Below are positions 8,103-16,484 of a DNA stretch of 64,000 nucleotides, piece by piece (within the stretch, counting starts at the first letter, position 1; every line of letters begins with the position of its first letter). Source of the stretch: Paenibacillus sp. BIHB 4019 (GTDB taxonomy: Bacteria > Bacillota > Bacilli > Paenibacillales > Paenibacillaceae); contig NZ_CP016808.1 of the NCBI RefSeq assembly GCF_002741035.1, positions 2,976,001 through 3,040,000 on the forward strand, in the 5' to 3' direction. The notes under the pieces are model-generated. The model did not search any database, had not been told where the DNA came from, and saw nothing but the letters and a program-made list of their open reading frames with translations. A program made the translations under genes and the position numbers.

Positions 8103-9416
8103 CTAATGCCCCGATGCCTCATGATCGTTGGACAGCTTCAGCACATCAAACAGCTTGAACAGCAGGCTTAGCAAAATCGCTACGACTGTCGCAAGCGCCA
8201 TGCCGGAGATGGAGAAATCGCCGAGCTTAATGGTGACGCCGCTGAGTCCGGTTACCATAACAACCGTCGTCAGAAACAGATTAGTCGGCTTGCTGTAATC
8301 GACCTTTGATTCCACGAGCATCCGGAAGCCGGATGCGGCGATAACGCCGAACAGAAGCAGGGAAACACCGCCCATAACAGGAGTCGGAATGCCCGAAATG
8401 AGCGCCGAGAATTTTCCTGAAAAAGAGAGCACAATGGCGATGACAGCAGCGCCGCCAATGACAAAGGTCGAATAAACCTTCGTGATCGCGAGTACGCCGA
8501 TATTTTCGCCGTAGGTCGTATTAGGCGTGGAGCCGACGAAGCCGGAGATCATCGTTGAAATGCCGTTGCCCAGCATGGAGCGGCTGAGTCCTGGGTCCTT
8601 CGACAAATCCTTTTCGACGATATTGCTCGTTACGACCAGATGGCCGATATGCTCGGCTATGACGACGAGCGCAGCGGGAGCGATGGCAAGAATGGCTGCC
8701 CACTGGAAGACTGGCATCGTAAACTGAGGAGACTGCAGCCAGCCGCTTTCACTAACGCCGGAAAAGTCAGTCATGCCCATAAATTGTGCAAGGACATAGC
8801 CGGACACGATTCCAATAAGAATCGGAATAATCTTCATAAACCCGCGGAACAGCACCGAGCCAAACACGGTTATAGCCAGCGTAATGGTAGACAATGCGAC
8901 CGTTGAACCGTCCATCGTCCAGTTTGCCGGGTCTTTATAGTTGTCTGGCATAATCCAGCCAGCCATTTTCGCAGCGACCGGAATGAGCTCCAGCCCGATA
9001 ATCGCTACAATCGCGCCCATCGCCGCAGGAGGGAAAACGACGTTAATCCAGCCCGTTCCCGCATAATGAATAATCAAGGCGACAAGTGTGAAAATAACGC
9101 CTGCGGCAATAAAACCGCCCAACGCTGCGGCATAATTGCCCGGCTCACCAGCTGCATGTTGGCCGATTACCGCTCCGGCAGGAGTGATAAAGGCAAAGCT
9201 GGAGCCAAGATAAGCGGGGATTTTGCCTTTGCAAATCCATAAATAAAGCAAGGTGCCGATTCCGTTCATAAGCAGGCACACAGCCGGATCGACGCCGAGC
9301 AAATTCGGCACAAGCACGGTGGAGCCGAACATGGCGAATAGATGCTGCAAGCTCAGCATCAGGCTCTGCCCTAGCGGAGGGCGATCCATAATTCCAATTG
9401 CATTACGGTTTTTCAT
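8103..9416 (-). CDS. uraA: Uracil permease, NCS2 family
   Basis: 437 residues, the usual length. It is a polytopic membrane protein that imports uracil with protons. The sequence follows E. coli UraA closely: RPPLGQSLMLSLQHLFAMFG at the start, then NGIGTLLYL, CKGKIPAYLGSSFAFI, VIAEHIGHLVVTSNIV with the substrate-binding Glu and His, GSTPNTTYGENIGV, and PVMGGVSLLLFGVIAASG. The start follows GGGAGGA. The gene stands alone, with no pyr genes beside it and no attenuator recognised upstream. In Bacillus the orthologue is called pyrP. Confidence 0.92.
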   Translation of the reverse strand: MKNRNAIGIMDRPPLGQSLMLSLQHLFAMFGSTVLVPNLLGVDPAVCLLMNGIGTLLYLWICKGKIPAYLGSSFAFITPAGAVIGQHAAGEPGNYAAALGGFIAAGVIFTLVALIIHYAGTGWINVVFPPAAMGAIVAIIGLELIPVAAKMAGWIMPDNYKDPANWTMDGSTVALSTITLAITVFGSVLFRGFMKIIPILIGIVSGYVLAQFMGMTDFSGVSESGWLQSPQFTMPVFQWAAILAIAPAALVVIAEHIGHLVVTSNIVEKDLSKDPGLSRSMLGNGISTMISGFVGSTPNTTYGENIGVLAITKVYSTFVIGGAAVIAIVLSFSGKFSALISGIPTPVMGGVSLLLFGVIAASGFRMLVESKVDYSKPTNLFLTTVVMVTGLSGVTIKLGDFSISGMALATVVAILLSLLFKLFDVLKLSNDHEASGH

Positions 9417-9497
9417 AAACCATTGATCCTCCCGAGTGTTCTATGTCTATAATCCTTGTCGATTCTACCTAGTTCGGCGAAGGTTGGCAAGCTTTTT

Positions 9498-9889
9498 TTC
9501 AAAATAGAGAGAAAGTATGATCTTTCCGCCCTACCTCTCTATTTCTCGGAATGAAACGCGCCGCGCCGCCAAAGGACGGCCACAGCCGTTTCACCTTGAA
9601 ATATAGGGAAGGAGCTGATCTTTCCATCCTTCCTCTCTATTTCTCGGAATGAAACGCGCCGTGCCGCCAAAGTATGGCCACAGCCGTTTCACCTTGAAAT
9701 ATAGGGAAGGAGCTGATCTTTTCATCCTTCCTCTCTATTTCTCGGAATGAAACGCGCGGTGCCGCCAAAGGACGGCCACAGCCGTTTCACCTTGAAATAT
9801 AGGGAAGGAGCTGATCTTTCCATCCTTCCTCTCTATTTCTCGGAATGAAACGCGCCGCGCCGCCAAAGGGCGGCCACAGCCGTTTCACC
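9498..9889. repeat. Four tandem 98-bp repeats, each predicted to form two hairpins
   Basis: The unit boundaries fall at 9596, 9694 and 9792, giving an exact 98-base period; the first unit is the most diverged. Each unit has one AT-rich inverted repeat (GAAATATAGGGAAGGA against TCCTTCCTCTCTATTTC) and one GC-rich inverted repeat with GAAACG / CGTTTC ends around a GCCGCCAAAG loop. A single diverged copy of the same two-hairpin layout lies at 29622-29723. There is no coding potential. Confidence 0.9.
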
Positions 9890-9900
9890 TTGGACGGAGC

Positions 9901-9943
9901 AAAAAAAAGAGACTGGAGCCGTCCTCAGAGCGGACTCCAGCCT
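9901..9943 (-). terminator. Terminator of the large dockerin gene
   Basis: On the - strand, a stem CTGGAG/CTCCAG extended by CGG/CCG is followed by an eight-T run. It lies 80 bases past the stop at 10022. Confidence 0.85.
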
Positions 9944-10021
9944 GATGCCGTTAGCTATACGAGCCTTGCACCGTGTTGGTTTTCAAGGCAGTGCAAGCCA
10001 TCCTTGCCGTGTTATCGTTAT

Positions 10022-12865
10022 TTACGACGTGTGATACCCAATATACTGGTACGTCCCTTTAGGATAATAGGACCACTGGCTGGTATCGTACAAGCTCTTG
10101 CCGATTTGACCTGACTTGCGGACCATTGTACCGCCGCTTGGGAACAGGCTGCTGGTTAAAGCTCCGTTTGAGCTGATATCGCCAACTACATCAACGACCA
10201 CGCCGTTTTTCTTAAGGGCTAGGCCACTAACCGTAATGTTCCATTCCGGAGAAAACTTATCTTCATAATTGAAATAATATGCCGAGGTTATATCCATATA
10301 ATCGTAAAATGCAGTGTCTATAATAATGGTAAGTCCGTTTTGAGTGAGCATAGGAAGAGCGATCTCATGCTCGTAATATTGCCCATTTGTAGTTTGACGT
10401 CCGTAAACAAACAAGCTATAGCCTGTAAGGTCGCTGCTGTTGCTATAAATTTCGACGGCTGACCGGTTTCCATTCTCAAGTAGAAACTCGGCAATGTAAA
10501 CAGGCGAGGTTGTAAAGCTCGGAGCGTCGGCAGCGGTTGTAAACGTCCACTGCGTCTTCGAGCTCATTCCCGTCGATGCAAGACCATTGCTGTCTTTAAA
10601 GCTTCCGGCAGCAAACTTTACATAATAGGCGGTCGCGCCTGAGAGCCCGGCAACTTGGACATTTGCCGTATTGGCGCTGAACGTCACCTTGGATGGGTCA
10701 TTGAGAGCGATGCTAGCGGCAACGGTATCGTCTGATGCTTTATACACGGTAAGCGTTTGGCCTGCTGCGGCTGTAACGGGCCGATTAAACGTAAGCGAAA
10801 GCGTCAAATTTTTATTCGTATTTATCGCTTGGTTGGCAGGAGACAGGCTGGTAATTTCCAGTTCATCCGTTGCTGCAATAAGCATGTCAGCAGTCTTAAG
10901 CGTGCGTCCGCTAGTCAAAGCGCTTGCCTTGGCTGTAATGCTGAAGTTTGTAATATCCGTATCAAAGTCGGTGCCATCGTAATCTACCGATAGCCAAATT
11001 TCATTGGGGGATAAAGGCAACACATCGAGTATGGTCATGCCTTGTGGAGCATGGTTCAACTCAAAGTCGCCCGTGCCTGCCGCCGAATTGAACGTATCCT
11101 CCTCTAATGCAACAGCGAAAATAGCCCCGCCGGAAGCTCGCAGTTGATCCTCCGTCAAATCCTCAAGATCAACAGCAGTTAATTTCCGCGTATCTGCGGT
11201 CATGAACGTCCAAGCTGCATCATCGCTGATGCCTGCAAAGGCATTGCCATGCACATCTGTAAATGCGCCTTCCTCAACCTCTACGTAATAAGCAGTTATG
11301 CTCGTGAATTGAAAAAGTTGTGAAGAGGGATGGAGAATCGCTTTACCGCCTTGAATTGTAACCTGATCTGGTTCAGATACGATGTAGGTTTGCACGATCG
11401 TATCGTCTGTGGCCCGCCGAATCGTAATTTTTTTGCCTGTGACCGGAACGATATCCTCGTTAAAGGATAGTGAAGGCTCGGCTAACAAAGCATAATTCGC
11501 CTCCTGATTTGCAGGAGAGGTCTCCACGAGCAGAGGAGCGGCGACATCGGCAGTTGCAAAGCTCCAAGCTGAAGAACTGCTGATGCCTTCAAAGGCATTG
11601 CCCGCCTGATCGATGAATGCGCCAGCGTCAATCGTGACGGAATAGCTTGTCTCGCTGTCTAGATCGGCATGCTTAATCGATATATTTTTGCCATCTATGA
11701 TGATATGACTAGCATCGTCTGCATCGTAGGCCAAAACATCAAGCGGATTCGCCGTATTTGTAATATAGATTTTTTTACCGGAAACAGCTGTAACGGGTTT
11801 ATTCATTGTCAGCTCCAAATCGGCAGCTACGCTAATGTCAACCGCGGAATGAGCCGGAACCCGGTTCTGTATATAGGGTGCGGACGTATCTGGCACTACC
11901 GTGCTGGTGGCCAGCAAGTGGGATAGCCCATCGGTTATGCCTGCCGCCGCAACTGGTGTAGCTTCTACAAATAAGTAGAAGCCGACGTCTTCTGACGCTA
12001 TGGGATAGGCTGGCGAAGTTGCGCCGGCAATGGCCGTGCGGTCCGAGCCATCTGCCTGCGTGCCGCGATACCATTGGAAGCGGGAAGCGGCTTCGGCGTC
12101 ATTTTCAGCATCAAAATAATCGTATTGCACCGTCATCATTTCGCCTGCTTTCAGCAAGCCAGCGAGCGAAGCGCCGTGCAGCACAGGAGCATCGTTGATA
12201 GAGCTGAGCGTGATGATGTAATTGGAGCTGGTTGCCGAGGAGCCTTTGCCCGCATAGCTGCTTAGCAGCTTGGTTGCGTCCGCAGCGGTGACAACGCCGT
12301 CACGGTTAATATCGAGCAGATTAATCTCTTCCGGCGTCAGTACAACGCCGCTGTTCACGACCTTCATAATGTACAGGGCGTCCGCAGCAGTGACAACACC
12401 GTCGCCAGTCGTATCCCCGATGCGGGTTACGGTCAACTGGAACTGCTCCGTCAGTTTTTCAAGCGTTGGGGTTTGCGCTTCAAGCGTAATCGTAGTTGTC
12501 CCCGCCGATATAATCTCTAATTCTGTATAAAGCTGATAAGCATTTGCCGTAGCAACGGCGGAATCGCTGGACGAGGCTGTCAGCTGGGAAAGGCCCGCAA
12601 CACCGGAGAACAGCACACTTGCATCCAAGGAAATACGGGAGCTGTGATGCTCGATAGCCGCACCAAATGGGGCGGTAGAATCCGAGGAAGGCTTAATCCA
12701 GGGAATATCTTTGTTGACGATCGGGGTGAAAAAGTTGGAGGTTGCCGGAGTGGCATTCGCTCCATTTGGCAGCGGCAGAGCGGTCCCCAGCATGGTCGCG
12801 CACAAAATAATCGCAGGTCCTTTGCTGCGGGAGAAATGAGTCATTTTACGCCAATAATTATTCAT
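10022..12865 (-). CDS. Secreted dockerin protein with Ig-like (Big_5) repeats and lamin-tail domain
   Basis: 947 residues; start after AAGGAGA. The signal peptide ends near NA-TPA. Residues ~45-148 form a Big_2-like domain, followed by an internal dockerin at ~150-207 (DTTGDGVVTAAD and DINRDGVVTAAD). A domain with YFDAENDAEAASRFQWYRG at ~215-325 resembles the A9/AIR9-type Ig fold. Next come SbsA-type Ig-like domains (Big_5) near 328-435, 436-545 and 656-765, with a less clear domain between the last two. The last ~175 residues (PVYIAEFLLENGN..AVEIYSN..DLTGYSLFVYG) look like a lamin-tail domain. It shares its first ~325 residues with the two other dockerin proteins of this cluster. No enzyme domain is seen. 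Probable wall-displayed protein held by a neighbouring cohesin (inference). Confidence 0.82.
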   Translation of the reverse strand: MNNYWRKMTHFSRSKGPAIILCATMLGTALPLPNGANATPATSNFFTPIVNKDIPWIKPSSDSTAPFGAAIEHHSSRISLDASVLFSGVAGLSQLTASSSDSAVATANAYQLYTELEIISAGTTTITLEAQTPTLEKLTEQFQLTVTRIGDTTGDGVVTAADALYIMKVVNSGVVLTPEEINLLDINRDGVVTAADATKLLSSYAGKGSSATSSNYIITLSSINDAPVLHGASLAGLLKAGEMMTVQYDYFDAENDAEAASRFQWYRGTQADGSDRTAIAGATSPAYPIASEDVGFYLFVEATPVAAAGITDGLSHLLATSTVVPDTSAPYIQNRVPAHSAVDISVAADLELTMNKPVTAVSGKKIYITNTANPLDVLAYDADDASHIIIDGKNISIKHADLDSETSYSVTIDAGAFIDQAGNAFEGISSSSAWSFATADVAAPLLVETSPANQEANYALLAEPSLSFNEDIVPVTGKKITIRRATDDTIVQTYIVSEPDQVTIQGGKAILHPSSQLFQFTSITAYYVEVEEGAFTDVHGNAFAGISDDAAWTFMTADTRKLTAVDLEDLTEDQLRASGGAIFAVALEEDTFNSAAGTGDFELNHAPQGMTILDVLPLSPNEIWLSVDYDGTDFDTDITNFSITAKASALTSGRTLKTADMLIAATDELEITSLSPANQAINTNKNLTLSLTFNRPVTAAAGQTLTVYKASDDTVAASIALNDPSKVTFSANTANVQVAGLSGATAYYVKFAAGSFKDSNGLASTGMSSKTQWTFTTAADAPSFTTSPVYIAEFLLENGNRSAVEIYSNSSDLTGYSLFVYGRQTTNGQYYEHEIALPMLTQNGLTIIIDTAFYDYMDITSAYYFNYEDKFSPEWNITVSGLALKKNGVVVDVVGDISSNGALTSSLFPSGGTMVRKSGQIGKSLYDTSQWSYYPKGTYQYIGYHTS

Positions 12866-12923
12866 TCGTCCAGTTCTCCTTATAAGAGGATTGATAAGAT
12901 ATTGTCTTTATTGTAAAACAAGC

Positions 12924-12943
12924 GGTTGAACGGATTCTGAATC
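12924..12943 (-). promoter_or_regulatory. Conserved box upstream of dockerin genes, copy 1
   Basis: GGTTGAACGGATTCTGAATC (as on +) lies about 60 bases before the start at 12865, just upstream of a possible - strand -10 (TACAAT, 12910-12915). A near-identical box stands at 19872-19890 upstream of the dockerin gene at 19814. A shared regulator or promoter element is inferred. Confidence 0.4.
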
Positions 12944-12970
12944 TTTTTGTCGAATATAGCCGAAGTAAAA

Positions 12971-13004
12971 GGCTGCAAAATTCTAGCGATAGAATTTTGC
13001 AGCC
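12971..13004 (-). terminator. Terminator of the cohesin-SLH gene (copy 2)
   Basis: A perfect 15-bp stem (GGCTGCAAAATTCTA) with a 4-base loop, followed on the - strand by TTTT, lies 25 bases past the stop at 13029. Confidence 0.9.
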
Positions 13005-13028
13005 GGCTTGAAATCATGCAGATCAAGC

Positions 13029-14957
13029 TTAACCGTTAATTAGACCAGCTTTGACAAGCAGGCGTTTCACGATAGCAGCAGTCTCTGCCCGTGTTACATT
13101 GGAATCCGGGTTCAGAGCGCCATCGGCGCCTTGGACAATGCCGTTTTTCAAAGCGCTGGCAACAGCGGCTTTCGCATATTCGGACACAGATGCGCTGTCC
13201 TCGTAAACGGCCAGCAGGCTGTTAATTTCAGCGGCATCGCTGACTTGTGCTAATGAAGTGAGCGCAAGGGCACGGTTCAAAATAATCATCGCTTCTTCGC
13301 GAGTAATCAAGCCGTTTGGACGGAAGGTGCCGTCCGAATAGCCGCTGATCAGCTTGCTCGAAACCGCGAGCTTCACTTCATTTTCGTACCAGCTGCCTGC
13401 CTTCACATCGGAGAAGGAAACCGCTGTGCTGCCGGAAGCGGCATGGATGCCGAGTGCGCGCAGCAAGGTTGCCGTGAACTCAGCGCGAGTAATGGAAGCG
13501 TTCGGTGCAAATTCAGTTCCCGATACGCCCTTCATGATCAGGCGGGAGCCGAGATCGTTGACGTCATTTTTGCTCCAGTGATTTTCAACATCCTTGAACG
13601 AAGCCGGGGTATAAACGACTGCATAGCTGCTGTTCGTCAAGCTGTTGATGCTCGCCCAATACGTGCTGCCTGTAACGGAAATATGTGTAGGAACATGGTG
13701 CAAGGTGCCATCAGAACCAAGTACGACGCCCGTTGTAATCGCTGTGCCGTCAGAGCCGGCAGGAAGAGCGATTGCACGTTCTACATAATGATTAAACTGG
13801 TTAACGACAATGCTTTTGCCGTTGTAATGCGCGATGACTTCAAAGTCTACTGGCGTGCCAACAACGCTCAGCCCTTGCTTGGAGGCTTGGGATTTTACTG
13901 CGTTTGCCGCTGAGCTATCCGCTGTTGTAATCGAAATCGTGATTTTAATATCCGACAGGGCAACCGAAGCGCCGACCTGTGCGGAAATGCTGTCAATGTT
14001 GATATCGCTAGCAGGCAGCGTATAAGTAGCCGTAGGCGTTTGAACTTTAACGGAAGCACCGCGACCTTCCAATTCTTTCACCAGTTGGCCGTTCAGCTCG
14101 CCAGTTACGATAGCGGCAGTTGTATCTTGAACGGGAAGCACCAGCTCTTTAATGCCGGAGGTGCTAATTTGTTTGATTACTTTATCGTTGTCTACTTCAA
14201 GCAGCACTGATTTGCGTCCATTTTGTACAGAAGACTTCGATGTCGCAAATTGTGGCTGCTCCTTGCCGTCGATGTAGACGATGACCGGTGTCGATGTTGT
14301 TGTCGGCGCCGGTGTGCTTGTAGCAGGTGTCGGTGTTGTCGAACCGCCGCCAGAGCCAGAGCCTGGGTCTGGATTGTTCGGAGAGTCCTTGTAAACGACA
14401 ATTTCTCCGCCTGCCAGTGTAGACGGCACCTTATAAGAGGAACTGCGGTAAATGGCCCAATTTTCATCTTTGGACGTATCAACAGTCAAATTATAAGTTC
14501 CTGTCGTTTCGCTGCTAAGCGCTTTAATTTCAATAGTAAACAGCTGCTGCGGGTCATGAATACGCGAGTTTCCGCCAGTGGAATCGATCCAGATCGCCCG
14601 GACCCAGCCAGCCGTATTATTGAAGTTGGACTGGAAATAGCCCGTATCAGAGGGGCTGCCGTCTTCTGGAGCAACTTCACCATAGGTAGGCGTGATGCTG
14701 ACGATGCTGAAAATAGCAGGATCGAAATCGATTTGCATGTTATAAGCACCAACGCCATCGCCAGCACTCGTCAGCATGACAGGCACGCTTCCTGATTGTC
14801 CAACTGCAACTCGGGTATTCGTAATCGTAACCTGCGCAGGGGCGCTAGATTCAGCGTGTGCGGCAGCTGGAAGAAGAACGGCTGGCAACACGAGCAGGCA
14901 GCTCAGTATGAGCAGCAGAAGGCGTCTTGCAGGAGCTTGCTTCAATAATGTTTGCAT
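13029..14957 (-). CDS. Cohesin-SLH cell-surface anchoring protein, copy 2
   Basis: 642 residues from ATG 14957, chosen because GGAGGT stands 6 bases before it and the signal peptide (RRLLLLILSCLL...AHA-ESS) then begins normally; longer upstream starts run into the previous gene. Residues ~40-185 are one cohesin (GAYNMQIDFDPAIFSIVSI, NTAGWVRAIWIDSTGG, QLFTIEIKALS). A Gly/Thr/Pro linker follows, then the ~220-residue domain common to these surface proteins, then three SLH motifs (~450-642; FKDVENHWSKNDV, YSDGTFRPNGLITREEA, LNPDSNVTRAETAAIVKRL). It lies 71 bases after the dockerin gene at 15029 and is a close paralogue of 16485-18407. Role (inference): displays the dockerin partner on the S-layer/wall. 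Confidence 0.88.
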   Translation of the reverse strand: MQTLLKQAPARRLLLLILSCLLVLPAVLLPAAAHAESSAPAQVTITNTRVAVGQSGSVPVMLTSAGDGVGAYNMQIDFDPAIFSIVSITPTYGEVAPEDGSPSDTGYFQSNFNNTAGWVRAIWIDSTGGNSRIHDPQQLFTIEIKALSSETTGTYNLTVDTSKDENWAIYRSSSYKVPSTLAGGEIVVYKDSPNNPDPGSGSGGGSTTPTPATSTPAPTTTSTPVIVYIDGKEQPQFATSKSSVQNGRKSVLLEVDNDKVIKQISTSGIKELVLPVQDTTAAIVTGELNGQLVKELEGRGASVKVQTPTATYTLPASDINIDSISAQVGASVALSDIKITISITTADSSAANAVKSQASKQGLSVVGTPVDFEVIAHYNGKSIVVNQFNHYVERAIALPAGSDGTAITTGVVLGSDGTLHHVPTHISVTGSTYWASINSLTNSSYAVVYTPASFKDVENHWSKNDVNDLGSRLIMKGVSGTEFAPNASITRAEFTATLLRALGIHAASGSTAVSFSDVKAGSWYENEVKLAVSSKLISGYSDGTFRPNGLITREEAMIILNRALALTSLAQVSDAAEINSLLAVYEDSASVSEYAKAAVASALKNGIVQGADGALNPDSNVTRAETAAIVKRLLVKAGLING

Positions 14958-15028
14958 AATAACCTCCATGATAGTAAGGGTAGATGTGTGGAGCCTGGGT
15001 ATTTTGACCTTTGATAGTCTTGACACTG

Positions 15029-16369
15029 TTAACCTACAAATTGGGTTGTGAACATCCATTCAGAAAGTGAGACGCCTGCAAAATCATTTCCGTCCATATC
15101 TTCAAAGGCGCCATCATCAATGATAATGCTGAATTGTGTATCGGATGGCAGGAACATGGTTAAACCGACAATGGTAACCGTATTTCCGCTAATGAGAACG
15201 TGCGCTGGATAATCGGATGGAAAGCTCAGCACTTCAGTGTTAGTTGAGGTATCAATAAATCTGATCTCTTTACCAACAACAGCGGAAATGTCTCTATTAA
15301 ATGTAAAAACAATATTGTCATTTTGATTAACATTGACGCTTCCGTTTACAGGGGTGCGGCTTACAATGAAAGGAGCAGCGCTTGCTACGGCAGCATTTGA
15401 CTTCAAGAGGACAGCCTGGCCCGTCAGCAGATCACCAGATGCGGCAACCGGCGTAACCTCAGCGAACACATAATGATTGACATCGTCTTGCTGAAGGCTG
15501 TAAGTAGTCGCCGTTTCACCGAGGATTTCCACCCGGTCAGAGCCGTCAGCTTGATTACCGCGGAACCATTTCGTGCGGGTATTGCCCTCGGCATCATTTT
15601 CGGCGTCAAAATAGCTGTAATGCGCAGTAACGGTCTGGCCAGACACCCATGAGTCAACACTTAAGGAAGTGTTGTACACAGCAGGAGCATCGTCAATGGA
15701 GCTTAACGTGACAATATATTTTTCAGTTGAGTCCAGGGAGGTTTTGCCGGTATAGAGATTCATCAGCGCCGTGACATCTGCCATGGAGACGCTGCCGTCG
15801 CGGTCGATATCGTACAGATTGGCGTCGCCCGGGGTCAGGACGGTATTCCGCTCTATCCCTCTAGCGATCAGAAGCGCATCTGCTGCTGTAACCATGCCGT
15901 CCTTGTTCGTATCCGCAAAGCGGTCTACCGTCACTTGGAAATGCTCCGTCAGCTTTTCATTTCCGGCTGTAACGCCTTCAATTCTGATTTGAGTTGTACC
16001 AGCAGCTAAAATTTCAACGTCTATGTAAGGCAGCTGCACATTAACCGATGCGACATTTGTATCGCTGGACCAAGCGGTTAACGTAGTGATGTTGGCTGCC
16101 TGAGGGAATAGCTTCGTCGTATCCAGCATAATGGAGGAGTCATACGTAATAATCTGCGATCCCGTGCTAGGGACAGGACTGTAATTAGAAGTAGGCTTGA
16201 CCCATTGTATATCGTTGTTTACAACAGGCAGGAAGTAGTTCGATGGTCCAGATGCTGCATGCGCCAGAGTTGACAATGACAAGCTTGTTCCTAGTACAGC
16301 GGTGCACAACAATAGCGAGGGACCTTTGCTGCGTGAAAAACCAGCCATTTTACGCAAAGAATGCTTCAT
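15029..16369 (-). CDS. Secreted dockerin protein with Ig-like domains, copy 2
   Basis: 446 residues; AAAGGAGA precedes the start by about 10 bases. A signal peptide ends near AHA-ASG. Residues ~42-150 are a Big_2-like domain, ~151-208 a dockerin (DTNKDGMVTAAD and DIDRDGSVSMAD), ~217-325 an A9-like Ig domain (YFDAENDAEGNTRTKWFRG), and ~330-446 an SbsA-type Ig domain (PVNGSVNVNQNDNIVFTFNR, ending EWMFTT). The dockerin is internal rather than terminal. The gene heads a two-gene unit with the cohesin-SLH gene at 13029. Only about 60 bases separate its start from the terminator of the preceding unit, so its promoter must be compact or it relies on read-through. Confidence 0.85.
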   Translation of the reverse strand: MKHSLRKMAGFSRSKGPSLLLCTAVLGTSLSLSTLAHAASGPSNYFLPVVNNDIQWVKPTSNYSPVPSTGSQIITYDSSIMLDTTKLFPQAANITTLTAWSSDTNVASVNVQLPYIDVEILAAGTTQIRIEGVTAGNEKLTEHFQVTVDRFADTNKDGMVTAADALLIARGIERNTVLTPGDANLYDIDRDGSVSMADVTALMNLYTGKTSLDSTEKYIVTLSSIDDAPAVYNTSLSVDSWVSGQTVTAHYSYFDAENDAEGNTRTKWFRGNQADGSDRVEILGETATTYSLQQDDVNHYVFAEVTPVAASGDLLTGQAVLLKSNAAVASAAPFIVSRTPVNGSVNVNQNDNIVFTFNRDISAVVGKEIRFIDTSTNTEVLSFPSDYPAHVLISGNTVTIVGLTMFLPSDTQFSIIIDDGAFEDMDGNDFAGVSLSEWMFTTQFVG

Positions 16370-16428
16370 TTGTCTTAAGTCTCCTTTGTTCCGAGAATCT
16401 TGTCTAATTCAAGCAGCTGAGTTTGAAA

Positions 16429-16462
16429 AGCTGTAAGATTCCAAGCTCAGAATCTTACAGCT
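16429..16462 (-). terminator. Terminator of the cohesin-SLH gene (copy 1)
   Basis: A perfect 13-bp stem (AGCTGTAAGATTC) with an 8-base loop, followed on the - strand by TTTT, lies 23 bases past the stop at 16485. Confidence 0.9.
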
Positions 16463-16484
16463 ATATAACAAGCTTGCTAGCGGC

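Larger units (their letters stand above)
9417..10021. other. Intergenic region with structured tandem repeats
   Basis: No gene is seen. It contains the four 98-bp repeats (9498-9889) and the terminator of the dockerin gene at 10022. The rest is the uraA leader, in which no recognisable riboswitch was found. Confidence 0.7.

Noticed and set aside
9498..9889. CRISPR array
   Set aside because: The whole 98-base unit repeats, with no unique spacers, and no cas gene is near.
13443..14795. Several + strand open frames within the cohesin-SLH genes
   Set aside because: They are Cys/Arg-rich reverse-strand shadows that recur at the same place in the paralogue because the coding strand is conserved.
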